Below the pieces are notes generated by a model. The model ran no database searches, was not told the DNA's origin, and was given only the letters and a program-made list of their open reading frames with translations. From NCBI GenBank assembly GCA_963702445.1, contig CAVPCZ010000012.1, positions 62,001 through 126,000 of the forward strand: a stretch of 64,000 nucleotides of DNA. Reading direction: 5' to 3'. This document shows, piece after piece, positions 44,208 to 53,315 of this stretch; positions within the stretch are counted from its first letter, which is position 1, and every line of letters starts with the position of its first letter. Source of the DNA: CAVPCZ01 sp963702445. Its GTDB lineage: Bacteria; Bacteroidota; Ignavibacteria; UBA10030; UBA6906. Both the position numbers and the translations under genes were made by a program.

Positions 44208-45265
44208 TGGCGTTCCTCGATGGCTTCTGGAGAAGAGCAGGCGGCAACGAACGTCTCGACCAGCCCCCGGTAATCCCGCCCGGCAAGCGACTGGAGACAG
44301 ATTCCCCTGAGCGGTCCCAGGCTTCCTTCCCATTGCGGGGGGATCGGCGTACCGGCTGCCAGCGCACCGGCGATGGCGCCCACAAGTGCCGGAAGCGCGT
44401 CAGCCCCTTTGGCAAACGCAGCGGCGGTCGTCACAGCTTCGTCAAATCGTTCGCCGAATCTCTGTACGATGGCAAGAGTAAGGGCGAGCGTTTCCGGTCC
44501 GACGCAGCCATCGCTGTATTCGGCGTTGAGGATTCTCTGGAGCAGCGGAAGGAGCGCCAGCGAAGGCACATCCTCCCCCGAAAGCCGGAGTGCATGGTCC
44601 ACGGTTCTCCTGGACCATGAATCGGCGGGAAGAATGCTGCGAGCGGCCTCGATAACCGATGTACAGGACCCCCCCGCACACGCGATACTTACTGCCGCAG
44701 CCACCGATTGGGCGACCCAGATACCGTCTTCCGCGTTGGTCACGCACGCATCAACCGCCGCGGCAGCGGCAGCCCGGTCGGGGTTCCCGGCGTAGGCGAT
44801 GCCAATGGGTACCGCCCGGCAGGCGGCGCCGTCATCAAAATAGTGGGGATTGTTCCGCCCGCTGGCCGGAGGCATGATATCGTTGCGCAGATTGGCAAGC
44901 GCTGTCTGTGTGCTTACGCCGCCCCGGACTGCTGTTCCTCCGTGCGCCAGGCCTGACCACTGCGCGGTCACCCAATCCGCGCTAACGTTACACCCGTTTG
45001 CAAGCAGGCCGTCTATGGTCCAGGCGGCCCATTCGGTATCGTCCGTCGGGCAGAGATCGAATGCCGTGAAGGGCTGATTCAGGGAGAAGGGCATTGGCAC
45101 ACGCAGCACTCCGGCATCTTCACGCTGCGCATCCATCTCGCGCCGGATTCTCCTTGTCCACGGGGGGAGAACGCGGCTGCGGTGGAACATCGCCGGCCAG
45201 CCGACAGCATCCCCGATTGCCAGCCCGAGCAGCGCATTGCGGCCCCGTGTCCGGAAGTCGTTCAT
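44204..45265 (-). CDS. ADP-ribosylglycohydrolase family protein, copy C (degenerate second metal site)
   Basis: 353 residues; the ATG at 45265 overlaps the stop of copy D (ATGA). The N-terminal motifs are normal (GLAIGD19AVG, PTDDTEW). At the C-terminal site, where copies A and D read GR-D-A/T-D-T, this one reads KGADALPALVGAIAGA. The first aspartate is kept but the second is lost, as is the conserved arginine. One metal ligand is therefore probably missing. It may have altered activity or act as a partner subunit or ligand-binding paralogue. It shares 'DDGAACRAVPIGIAYAG' with copies A and D, which points to tandem duplication. Confidence 0.8.
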   Translation of the reverse strand: MNDFRTRGRNALLGLAIGDAVGWPAMFHRSRVLPPWTRRIRREMDAQREDAGVLRVPMPFSLNQPFTAFDLCPTDDTEWAAWTIDGLLANGCNVSADWVTAQWSGLAHGGTAVRGGVSTQTALANLRNDIMPPASGRNNPHYFDDGAACRAVPIGIAYAGNPDRAAAAAAVDACVTNAEDGIWVAQSVAAAVSIACAGGSCTSVIEAARSILPADSWSRRTVDHALRLSGEDVPSLALLPLLQRILNAEYSDGCVGPETLALTLAIVQRFGERFDEAVTTAAAFAKGADALPALVGAIAGALAAGTPIPPQWEGSLGPLRGICLQSLAGRDYRGLVETFVAACSSPEAIEERQ

Positions 45266-46248
45266 GAGTTCCACCTCTCGGCGAGTGCCACAAGCTGATC
45301 GGCGGTATCCTGCATATTCATGCCCCTGACGGCACTCAGGCAGACTCCGCGCGAAACAAGGACCCGCCGTGTCCATTCTTCGGGAAGCATATCGATCCCC
45401 TGCCGTGCGCCGGCGATAGCACCGGCAATTGCGGCAATGGTATCTGTATCCCGCCCGACATTCACTCCCCCGAGCACCGCATCGCGGAAGTTCCCGCGGG
45501 AGGCGGCGAGAATACCGAACGCAAGAGCGACCGCTTCCGGAGCGATGTCGGACCAGAAATAGGAAGAACAGACGATCTTCTGATAGAGCGGATCCAGCGC
45601 GCTCCAGACATCGGGGCTTTTTTCGCCGAGACTCACCGCTTTTCTTATACCGGTCGATGTCCAGGAGTCCGGAGGAATCGCGCCAAGTGCCGCATCCACA
45701 ATCCGGTCGACGGAGGCACCTTCCATGGCGCACGCGATTGCCGCGGCAACGGCCTGACCGGCGAATATCCCTTCTCCGGCATGCGTGACAGAACCATCCA
45801 TTTCCGCCAGACATGCTGCGAGTTCAGGACGTCCGGCCGCCACAATGCCAAACGGCGCCACACGCATTGCGAGTCCGTCGCTCCATGCATGCAGATGATG
45901 GCCGCTCAGAGGCGGGAGCAAACCCTCCTGCAGATTGCGGATAGCCAGCATCTCGCTGAACCCGGCCCCCTTGTACGTGTTCGATGCCGAAATGATCTTC
46001 TCCTGCCAGCCTCTGGCAATTGCCCCGGCGCTTATCTGCGCCCCATGCTTCAACAGGAGCCTGGCGTTAAAGAGAGCATATTCCGTGTCATCGCTCCCCG
46101 TCTGGTTTTCATCCAGAAAGTCGGTCACACGCCCCCATCGCCGGGCAATGGCCCCGGGGAGCAGACCTTCCGTGGGTCCCCCCAGTGCATCGCCTATGGC
46201 GAGTCCCACGAGGCATCCGCGGGCGCGTGATATACGGTTTTCCGGCAC
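45262..46248 (-). CDS. ADP-ribosylglycohydrolase family protein, copy D
   Basis: 328 residues from a GTG at 46248 with AGGA about 7 bases upstream. Both metal sites are intact: G51-S52-D53-D54-T55-E56 and NVGRDTDTIAAIAGAIAGA. The opening motif GLAIGD20ALGGPTEG is classical. It starts 8 bases after the sugar-binding protein gene of the importer and overlaps copy C by 4 bases. In E. coli yegTUV, and in many other bacteria as I recall them, a single gene of this family lies with a PfkB kinase and a transporter, the same combination as here but with four copies. Confidence 0.85.
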   Translation of the reverse strand: MPENRISRARGCLVGLAIGDALGGPTEGLLPGAIARRWGRVTDFLDENQTGSDDTEYALFNARLLLKHGAQISAGAIARGWQEKIISASNTYKGAGFSEMLAIRNLQEGLLPPLSGHHLHAWSDGLAMRVAPFGIVAAGRPELAACLAEMDGSVTHAGEGIFAGQAVAAAIACAMEGASVDRIVDAALGAIPPDSWTSTGIRKAVSLGEKSPDVWSALDPLYQKIVCSSYFWSDIAPEAVALAFGILAASRGNFRDAVLGGVNVGRDTDTIAAIAGAIAGARQGIDMLPEEWTRRVLVSRGVCLSAVRGMNMQDTADQLVALAERWNS

Positions 46249-46256
46249 GTCGATTC

Positions 46257-47567
46257 CTACTGATAACGGGAGAGGACAGTATTGCTTTCTTCTTCGATGC
46301 GTTCGGCCGCCTCATCCAGGCTCAACCGGTTTGAAAAATACTCCTGGAGGACCGGATTTGCAACCCTGCTTTTCCATTCCACATACCCCGGCGCCCCCAT
46401 CCATGGCCCGGTGGAAAGAAATCTCGCCGAGGCGGTTGTTACGTCCCAGCCATTGCCTGTCGAATTAAATTCGGGACGGGCAAGACACGATTTTCTTACG
46501 GGCAGCATCCAGTCGCTTTGGGCGAGACGCGCCATGTTTTCGCTGTTGAGCATAAACCGTATGAAGGACATCGCTTCCTCCTTACGCCGTGATGCCGCAG
46601 GTATGCTCAGTGTCTGTGTACTCGCGCCCGAATTCTGCGTTCGCGCTTTCAGCGGGGGCATGACTCCCCACCGGAAACCGGCGGGGGCGTTCTCTACAAG
46701 TTGCTGGCGCGCCCAGGCACCGATGCCGATCAGCATCGCATACTTCCCCTGGAAAAAGCCTGGAATCATCGCGGGTCCCGATTGTCCCGCGCTCGAAGGG
46801 GCCGTCGATCGATCGGCATACAGCATGGCATGCACTGTGGAGAGGAGCTCCCGTTCACCGGGCCCGACCCGCACAACATACCTCCCCCCTTCCGTTCGGA
46901 AGAAGGACCCTCCAAATCCGATGGAGAGGTTCATGATGATATTGCCGGAGTTCCGCAGACCGATGGCGGCTCCCCAGCGGTCCACGGCGCCGTCCCCTGT
47001 CGTGTCCACGGTGAGCCTGATCGCCGCGGCCCGGAGATCCGCCCAGGACCAGGGTTTGTCAAAGGTCGGAGGTACGATGCCGGCTCTTGCCAGTAGATCC
47101 CTGTTGTAGAGTCCGATCAAGGATTCCATCACAAAAGGAATTCCGGATATCATCCCGTCCGGACGCGTCACGGATGCCCAGGCAACGTCCGTGATATCCT
47201 CCTTCATTTCAGGCTCGATCATCGGCCCGAGGTCCGTAAGGAACCCCCGCATGGCGAAGTCGACGATCACCGATGATTCGTAATGAAAGACGTCGGGCAC
47301 ATCGCCGGTTTCGAACGAAGTGATCAGATAGTCGTGAATGGAGCTCCACGTGCCCTGAACGTACTCCACGGGCATCTCCGGGTGCGCGGCATTCCATGCA
47401 GCGACAATGGCCCGGTTGGCCACCAACGCTTGCTCCTGCCATGCCAGGCTCACAAAGCGGAGCTTTGGTTCCCGATCGGCGCTGTCTTTCCCGGGCCGGA
47501 GTACGAAATAGAGTCCGCTCCCGAGGATGACCGCACCTAAGATAATATACAGGGTGTTCCGTTTCAC
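46257..47567 (-). CDS. Sugar ABC transporter substrate-binding protein
   Basis: 436 residues from a GTG at 47567 (AAGGAA 6 bases upstream). Residues ~5-24 are a hydrophobic export signal or membrane anchor; there is no lipobox cysteine. The body is a family-1 (UgpB/MalE-like) binding protein: AWNAAHPEMPVEYVQGTW, TSFETGDVPDVFHYESS, LIGLYNRDLLARAGI, SFIRFMLNSENMARLAQ. It binds a sugar or polyol-like ligand outside the inner membrane. It follows the two permease genes after 9 bases. No importer ATPase gene is present, so a shared MsmX/MalK-type ATPase is needed from elsewhere. Confidence 0.85.
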   Translation of the reverse strand: MKRNTLYIILGAVILGSGLYFVLRPGKDSADREPKLRFVSLAWQEQALVANRAIVAAWNAAHPEMPVEYVQGTWSSIHDYLITSFETGDVPDVFHYESSVIVDFAMRGFLTDLGPMIEPEMKEDITDVAWASVTRPDGMISGIPFVMESLIGLYNRDLLARAGIVPPTFDKPWSWADLRAAAIRLTVDTTGDGAVDRWGAAIGLRNSGNIIMNLSIGFGGSFFRTEGGRYVVRVGPGERELLSTVHAMLYADRSTAPSSAGQSGPAMIPGFFQGKYAMLIGIGAWARQQLVENAPAGFRWGVMPPLKARTQNSGASTQTLSIPAASRRKEEAMSFIRFMLNSENMARLAQSDWMLPVRKSCLARPEFNSTGNGWDVTTASARFLSTGPWMGAPGYVEWKSRVANPVLQEYFSNRLSLDEAAERIEEESNTVLSRYQ

Positions 47568-47576
47568 GCTGTTTCC

Positions 47577-48413
47577 TTAGTTCTTCACCGCCCCCGCAAC
47601 CAGACCCGAAGAAAACCACTTCTGCAGAAAACCGAACAGCAGCACCGAGGGAACCGTGGCCAGGACGCTCGCCGCGGCCAGCGGGCCAGTACGCGCCTGC
47701 CCTTCCATGCCGGTGAAGCGCGCCAGCTCCACCTGCAGCGTCATCAGGTCCGGACTCTTCATCAGGACCAGCGCAAAGAAGAATTCGTTCCAGGCGGAGA
47801 CAAACGCGAAGAGCACGGAAGCGCCTATGGCCGGGAGAAGAAGTGGTCCCAGAATCCGGAATATGATCTGTCCCCTCGTCGCCCCGTCGATCGTTGCGGC
47901 TTCTTCAATCTCGACGGGGATCGTCCGGACGTACCCGTGCAGCATCCAGAGAATAAAGGGAAGATCCCAGACAACATAGACCAGCGTCAACCCGACAAGC
48001 GAATCGGTGAGAAATACCATCCGCAGGAGCAGGTAGAGTGGAATCAAGACCAGGATAACGGGGAAGATCTGCGAGCCAAGAATCCAGCCAAGCGCGACGT
48101 TGTTCCACCGCGTCGAGTACCGCGCAAGGGCGTACGCCCCGGGGAGCGCGATGAGGACTGCCAGAACAGTCGAAAAAATGCCCACGTAAAAGCTGTTCAC
48201 CATGCTCGAGAGGATCTTCTGCTCCTGGAAGACGGTGCGATAATGCTCCAGTGAAGTTGTTTCCGGAAGGAGCGACACGGTTCCCGAAAAAATCTCCGGG
48301 GTGGGTTTGAACGATGTCGAAACCATCCAGACAAGGGGAAAGACGAGGAAAATCATGAACAGGAGGAGCGCAACATGAGCTGCACCGGTTCCAACGAGCG
48401 TTGTCGCCTTCAT
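47577..48413 (-). CDS. Sugar ABC transporter permease, MalG type
   Basis: 278 residues; ATG at 48413 overlaps the stop of the preceding permease (ATGA). Six hydrophobic segments and the MalG-type EAA loop EEAATIDGATRGQIIFRILGP, which contacts the ATPase, are visible. The family typically ends in QKWFSSGLVAGAVKN, as here. It forms the translocation channel together with the gene upstream. Confidence 0.93.
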   Translation of the reverse strand: MKATTLVGTGAAHVALLLFMIFLVFPLVWMVSTSFKPTPEIFSGTVSLLPETTSLEHYRTVFQEQKILSSMVNSFYVGIFSTVLAVLIALPGAYALARYSTRWNNVALGWILGSQIFPVILVLIPLYLLLRMVFLTDSLVGLTLVYVVWDLPFILWMLHGYVRTIPVEIEEAATIDGATRGQIIFRILGPLLLPAIGASVLFAFVSAWNEFFFALVLMKSPDLMTLQVELARFTGMEGQARTGPLAAASVLATVPSVLLFGFLQKWFSSGLVAGAVKN

Positions 48414-49294
48414 GATCTGCTCTCCCTCAGCTGAATCCGGAGATAGCCGAAGAGCACGATGCTGATGATCACCACCATCACGTTGCCTATTGCAGCGGCA
48501 TAGCCGACATAGCCGTACCGGAAGGCCTCCTCATACGCCGCCAGCATGGGAAGACGGGTCAACCCGCCGGGTCCCCCCTGCGTCAGCACCCAGACTATGC
48601 CGAAGGTGTTGAAATTCCACATGAACGAGAGGGAGACCACTGCGGCCATGACGGGCGTCAGCATGGGGAGGGTGATCCGCGTGAATTCTTTCCAGACGCC
48701 GGCCCCGTCAATCCGTGCGGCTTCATACAGGTCTTCCGGAATCGCCTGGAGGCCAGCAAGCAGGAAGACCGCCGCTTTCGGTATTTCACCCCAGATCCCC
48801 GCGACAATGACCGCGGGAATGACGTACTCGAAACTGGAGAGCCAGTTGATATTCTGATGGATGAGGCCGGTGCCGATGAGCAGAGCGTTCAGGATGCCCG
48901 TATCCGGATCGTACACCTGCCGCCAGACAATTCCCCGGATGATCGGAGGCATCGCCCAGGGAACAAGCATCAGGGTGCTGTACACGGAGGTGAAGCGCAT
49001 CTTTCGATGCAGCAGCAGGGCAAGGCAGAGTCCCAGCAAGACCTGTCCGGCCGTTACGACGATGGTCCAGACGAACCCCACCTGAAATGACTGCCAGAAG
49101 TAGACATCATGCAGCATCCGGACGTAGTTGTCCAGCCCGTTGAACCGGATGGTTTCGCCCAGACGATAATCGGTAAATCCGAGATACACTCCTCTCAGGA
49201 GGGGGAACAGCGAGAGGAGGAGTACGGGAATCAGCGCCGGCAGGAGCAGTTTCAGCTGCCCGCCGGTCCTGAGGTTTTGAGCGTGTTTAGTCAC
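48410..49294 (-). CDS. Sugar ABC transporter permease, MalF type
   Basis: 294 residues from a GTG at 49294 that overlaps the stop of the serine hydrolase gene. The open frame continues upstream to 49384, but that part lies inside the other gene. The EAA loop reads YEAARIDGAGVWKEFTRITLP. The sequence opens LLLPALIPVLLLSLFPLLRG, a MalF-type first helix. It pairs with the MalG-type permease. Confidence 0.92.
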   Translation of the reverse strand: MTKHAQNLRTGGQLKLLLPALIPVLLLSLFPLLRGVYLGFTDYRLGETIRFNGLDNYVRMLHDVYFWQSFQVGFVWTIVVTAGQVLLGLCLALLLHRKMRFTSVYSTLMLVPWAMPPIIRGIVWRQVYDPDTGILNALLIGTGLIHQNINWLSSFEYVIPAVIVAGIWGEIPKAAVFLLAGLQAIPEDLYEAARIDGAGVWKEFTRITLPMLTPVMAAVVSLSFMWNFNTFGIVWVLTQGGPGGLTRLPMLAAYEEAFRYGYVGYAAAIGNVMVVIISIVLFGYLRIQLRESRS

Positions 49295-50528
49295 GCGATC
49301 CACTTCGATTGAGTGGTGCGGCCACCGCGTGCAGAAAACGCGCGACAGAGCGTTTGTACTGGCTTTCGTCGGGTCCGACGGCATTCCGGCCGACGATCAC
49401 AACAAGCTGATTGACGGGGTCGACTCGAAAAACCGCTCCGGACGCCGCCTCATGGCCGAAGGTGGAATCGCTCAACCCGTTCCCCCCGAGAGGGGCGCAG
49501 CCGATACCCCAGGATTTGTGCAAATCACTCCCGCCGAAATGCAGCGGTTGGGGAATGAGGGCGCGGAAGGCTTCGCCGGAGAGGATCTGATACTTTCCGT
49601 ACGCGCCCCGGCCCAGAAGCATCTGACCGAAACGGGCAAGATCCGCGGCCGGTGCGTAGAGCCCCCCGTAGGTATTGTCCGCAAAGGAACGGTCCATGCC
49701 AAGCGGAGTCAGGATCATCCGTTGGAAAAGGTGCGGAACAGTCTGCCCGGATATGCGCTCAAGCACCTTGCTCGTGAGTGCGTAGCCGGCGCGATGGTAC
49801 TTGAATGCACGGCCGGGCACCACGTAGGGAAGCGCCTGCGCCATCTGATTCTCCAGCGACGGGTTCCAGTCCGATGCCCATTCTCCCGCCCACGAGAGAC
49901 CGCTCGTATGCGTAAGAAGATGACGGAGCGTGAGCACACAGGGTGTTCCGGAAGACATCTCCGGCAGATAGCGGTCGAGTGGAGCGTCAAGATCGACCAG
50001 GCCCCCGTCGACGAACTGCATGACCAGCACTCCGGTCATCAACTTGGTGATGGAGGCCATCCAGGTGGGCGTGGAATTGCTCATCCGGCTGCCGTCGGCG
50101 GCGGTTCCGAACGATTCGTGGAAAACGACAGTCCCCTTATGGACAACGAGTGCGGTCATAGGCTGGCCGGAGCTGTCGGTCCAGGCGGAACAGATCTCCC
50201 GCAGAAGGCGGATATCTGCAGAACGGTACGGAGTGACCGGCGACGCAGCCTTCTCCTGAAGAACCGGCGCGGTGTCTGCGAGCCTCCGGACATCGGGGAC
50301 CAGACCCGGCTGTTCCGGCCTGGAAAGCCGGCGTTTGAATTCGAGCCACCATTGCCGGTCACGGAGGCGGGGCGTGTCCGTCGGATCTCCGCCGGGACGG
50401 TGTTCGGAAAGACCGGAGAGAAAAATCGCCGCATCGGCATTCTGCCGGGGAAACATCATCAGGCTGCCAAACGAGAATTTCCTCAGGGAACGTTCATAGC
50501 TCTGCCACTGTGCCTTCGAAACCCCCAA
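49287..50528 (-). CDS. Class C beta-lactamase-like serine hydrolase, main part
   Basis: About 413 residues in this frame. The serine hydrolase fold starts near residue 100: SxxK motif in WMASITKLMTG, the tyrosine motif as YHRAGYALTSKV, and HEAASG in place of the usual K/H-T/S-G triad. Such proteins act as esterases, D-aminopeptidases or amidases outside the cytoplasm. The frame has no own start signal, and its first residues (GVSKAQWQSYERSLRKF) continue the open frame encoded just upstream in another frame, with an extra G in a run of five near 50515. It overlaps the MalF-type permease by 8 bases. Confidence 0.78.
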   Translation of the reverse strand: MGVSKAQWQSYERSLRKFSFGSLMMFPRQNADAAIFLSGLSEHRPGGDPTDTPRLRDRQWWLEFKRRLSRPEQPGLVPDVRRLADTAPVLQEKAASPVTPYRSADIRLLREICSAWTDSSGQPMTALVVHKGTVVFHESFGTAADGSRMSNSTPTWMASITKLMTGVLVMQFVDGGLVDLDAPLDRYLPEMSSGTPCVLTLRHLLTHTSGLSWAGEWASDWNPSLENQMAQALPYVVPGRAFKYHRAGYALTSKVLERISGQTVPHLFQRMILTPLGMDRSFADNTYGGLYAPAADLARFGQMLLGRGAYGKYQILSGEAFRALIPQPLHFGGSDLHKSWGIGCAPLGGNGLSDSTFGHEAASGAVFRVDPVNQLVVIVGRNAVGPDESQYKRSVARFLHAVAAPLNRSGSRD

Positions 50529-50944
50529 CCCGGGAAGGGACTCTCATCATGATGGGAACGTCCGGGCTATAGTCGTCCAGGTAGGCATCCGAGCAGTAGA
50601 GCGTGATGAAGCGGACGACTTCGAAACCATCCGAGGTTCTTCCGCGGACGACAGCCCCATAACGGCCGGTGTGTTCCGCCCGTGTGACGCGTGCGTATGT
50701 GTGATCGAAGAATTCAACAGTGAGCGGCAGTGCACCCGCATAGCGTGCCACCGTCTCCGGCCTCTTCCAGTCGATCGAAGGAAATGGTCCGCGGGGAAAC
50801 ACATACCGGTCGCACTCCAGCTCTTCCGCCAGAAAAGCTCTTGACACGGGCCTGACGGCCGGCCATAGAGGAATCTTCACCGGGCCGTTCTCCGGCATGC
50901 GCGGCGGAAGAAACCAGAAGAAGAGCGGCACACAGAAAGATCAT
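50494..50944 (-). CDS. N-terminal part of the serine hydrolase (signal peptide and domain, two frameshifts)
   Basis: The ATG at 50944 overlaps the stop of the NHL-esterase gene (TGATG) and starts a signal peptide (MIFLCAALLLVSSAAHA). At about 50893 the reading must shift by one base to continue as ENGPVKIPLWPAVRP. It then reads about 130 residues of a domain I do not recognise (FFDHTYARVTRAEHTGRYGA, FEVVRFITLYCSDAYLDDYS) up to about 50515. There a second one-base shift leads into the main part. The combined protein would be about 550 residues and exported. Confidence 0.6.
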
Positions 50945-52635
50945 CACGGCTTTTTCTTCGTCAGGAGCCAGTCATAGACCGCGGGATCGTTGTACGTCCT
51001 CGTCCAGGAGTCGTGATACAGATCCGGATAGATCGTGAACAAGGGATCTCCGCGGCACACTTTAAGAGCAGTGATCACACTCTGGGCCTTCTCCAGAGGA
51101 ATGATATTATCCTTTTCGCCGTGGAATCCCCACAGGGGGATATCCTTGATGACGCACAGATCCCAGCCGGGTTCAATGCGAAAGGCGATGGGCAGAAGCG
51201 CGGCAAATCGTCGCGGGTAGCGGATGGCCAGGTCCAGCGTGCCGATCCCGCCCATGCTGAATCCTGTCAGGTAGATGCGATTCGTATCCACGGGATACCG
51301 GACAATGGCACTGTCGATCAGCCTGTTCACCAGGAGCTGAACGCCGTCATTGTAGTACCATTCCGTGGTCAACGGGCATTGAGGGGAAACAACGATACAG
51401 GGGAATGCGGTGTAGCCATCCAGAATCTTGGGAAGCCCGTCCCGTTTCACCCGCCACACGTCGCTTCCACGCTCATCAATACCGTGCAATGACACCATGA
51501 GAGGGAATTTTCCGCCAACCCGTGCCGAAGTATCCCGGGGCATAAACAGAAGATAGTTCAGTGTTGCGGGGTCGTACACTGCCTGTTGAATGCTGAGTGT
51601 GTCGTTGAAACCGGGCTGACCGAGGACAATGTCGGCGTTTGCCCCGTTCGGTTTCGATGCCGCATCATGGAAGATCACCACACGATGGTTCGACTCATCC
51701 ACGAGATACAGCCTCCCCGCCGCGTCGCCAAACACTCCCCGCAGATTGCTTACCCCGTTCCGGGCGGCGCTCTTCGTGTTCGATGTGAAGTCCGGTTGTC
51801 CCAGAACCCCGTCAGCCGCCGCGCCGTTGGCTTTGAATGCTGCGAGGTCGAAGCGCAGCGCGCGGTTGTTATCATCTTCACACACCCATAAACGGCCCGC
51901 GACATCGGCATAGACACCCATCGGCCTGTTCATCTTTGTCGATGCGAGGCCGCTCGTACCCGTCGTAAAATCCGCCTGTCCGAGGACGCCGTCGGCGTTT
52001 GCGCCGTTGGCCTTCGCTGCCGCATTGTCAAACCGCAACACGCGATGGTTGAGTCTGTCCGTGACCCACAACCGGCCGCCGCCATCCGCAAAGACGCCGA
52101 CAGGTCCGTTCATCCTGCCGGCTGTGGTGCCTCCCGTCCGGGTACCGAAATCCGGCTGTCCCAACACCCCATCAGCCGCGGATCCCGACGGCTTCGATGA
52201 GGCATCGTCGAACCGTAACACCCGGTTGTTGGCATAGTCGCTTACCCAGAGCCGTCCGGAACCGTCGACGGTCGCTCTCAGCGGATCGCTCAATTTTGTT
52301 GAGGAGAGCCCGCTCGAGCCGGTCAGAAAATCGGCCTGACCCAGCACCGCTTCAGCCGCCGAGCCATTCGTCCGTTTGGCGGCCGAGCCCCACCGTAATA
52401 CGCGGTTATTGTAGCGATCGACAACAAAAAGTTTCCCCGTTGTCGGATCGACCGCCACTCCCGACGGAGCCTGTAGCGTGTTTGCCGTTGTTCCGGATGT
52501 TGCTGTAGTGAAATCCGCATGGCCCAGCACGCCGCTTGCGGGCATATTGTCCGACAGGGGCGGTTGGCCATACAGTGACGCGCCTGTTGAGGCCATCAGC
52601 AGAAATGTCGCAGAGAGCGTCCTGAGACGTTTCAT
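50944..52635 (-). CDS. Secreted NHL-propeller protein fused to an alpha/beta-hydrolase esterase
   Basis: 563 residues. A signal peptide (about 1-23) is followed by six NHL-type repeats of about 55 residues ('GSAADGVLGQPDF...GVFADGGGRLWVTDRLNHRVLRF'), filling residues ~30-345. After a short linker comes an alpha/beta hydrolase: oxyanion HGIDERGSD, nucleophile in TGFSMGGIGT, acid in HGEKDNIIP and histidine in LYHDSW. It resembles feruloyl/acetyl-xylan esterases or PHB-depolymerase-like enzymes. Unlike its neighbours it has no T9SS sorting domain. It probably removes acyl groups from the compound handled by this locus. It overlaps the serine hydrolase start. Confidence 0.85.
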   Translation of the reverse strand: MKRLRTLSATFLLMASTGASLYGQPPLSDNMPASGVLGHADFTTATSGTTANTLQAPSGVAVDPTTGKLFVVDRYNNRVLRWGSAAKRTNGSAAEAVLGQADFLTGSSGLSSTKLSDPLRATVDGSGRLWVSDYANNRVLRFDDASSKPSGSAADGVLGQPDFGTRTGGTTAGRMNGPVGVFADGGGRLWVTDRLNHRVLRFDNAAAKANGANADGVLGQADFTTGTSGLASTKMNRPMGVYADVAGRLWVCEDDNNRALRFDLAAFKANGAAADGVLGQPDFTSNTKSAARNGVSNLRGVFGDAAGRLYLVDESNHRVVIFHDAASKPNGANADIVLGQPGFNDTLSIQQAVYDPATLNYLLFMPRDTSARVGGKFPLMVSLHGIDERGSDVWRVKRDGLPKILDGYTAFPCIVVSPQCPLTTEWYYNDGVQLLVNRLIDSAIVRYPVDTNRIYLTGFSMGGIGTLDLAIRYPRRFAALLPIAFRIEPGWDLCVIKDIPLWGFHGEKDNIIPLEKAQSVITALKVCRGDPLFTIYPDLYHDSWTRTYNDPAVYDWLLTKKKP

Positions 52636-52668
52636 GCTTGCACGGGAACGTTCACGTGAGTGTACATG

Positions 52669-53208
52669 CTATTTCATCACGCCCATCTTCTTCACTTCGT
52701 ATCGGTGCGCAGTGCGGAGGGCATAGAAGTACACGCCGCTCGGAAGATGTGTCGCGTCAAAGGAAAGCGCATAGCGTACGTCGGCGTCGGCGATTCCGCG
52801 AAAGAGCGCAGCCACTTCCTGGCCGAGCACCGTATGGACCGTGACACTTGCCTCTTCCGTGTTCTCCAGCGCAAAAGTGATTGTTGTGCCGGGATTAAAC
52901 GGATTGGGATAATTCTGACTCAGGGCATACATCTCCGGCGCTGCGGTGCCGGTTGGCCCGGCAGCACCCGTCGGTGATGAGACATCAAACCGCAATACAC
53001 GGTTGTTGTCGAAGTCCGTCACCCAGATTTCGCCATTCCGGGAATCGACGAAGATGGATTGGGGATACGCGAAGCTGCTCGCTGTCGGAGGACCTGCCAG
53101 GGTTCCGGTCGGACGCCCTGCGGCTGCCGGCATGTCCTGGGCAATTCCCGGCCGGCCGGCTGTGGACAACAGTAGAAGAAGCGCGAGCCATATCGTGTTA
53201 TGTTTCAT
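52669..53208 (-). CDS. Mini NHL protein: one blade plus T9SS sorting domain
   Basis: 179 residues: signal peptide (about 1-23), one NHL-like blade (SIFVDSRNGEIWVTDFDNNR, like the last blade of the large NHL protein), and a T9SS domain (LSQNYPNPFNPGTTI) ending KKMGVMK. It lies 33 bases upstream of the NHL-esterase. It looks like what is left when the middle blades of an NHL-T9SS gene are removed. It could also be a real small surface protein, since the frame is intact. Function unknown. Confidence 0.75.
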   Translation of the reverse strand: MKHNTIWLALLLLLSTAGRPGIAQDMPAAAGRPTGTLAGPPTASSFAYPQSIFVDSRNGEIWVTDFDNNRVLRFDVSSPTGAAGPTGTAAPEMYALSQNYPNPFNPGTTITFALENTEEASVTVHTVLGQEVAALFRGIADADVRYALSFDATHLPSGVYFYALRTAHRYEVKKMGVMK

Positions 53209-53315
53209 CGAACTTCCGGATGTCAGGAATCACACGCAGCTTGCATCGGGGGTCAAAGTGCCAACTTCGACCCCCGACACAAGTTCTTCACCCAAAAGCG
53301 GGAGGACGAATGTCC

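Noticed and set aside
49329..50552. 407-residue plus-strand frame
   Set aside because: Antisense to the serine hydrolase with its SxxK motif.
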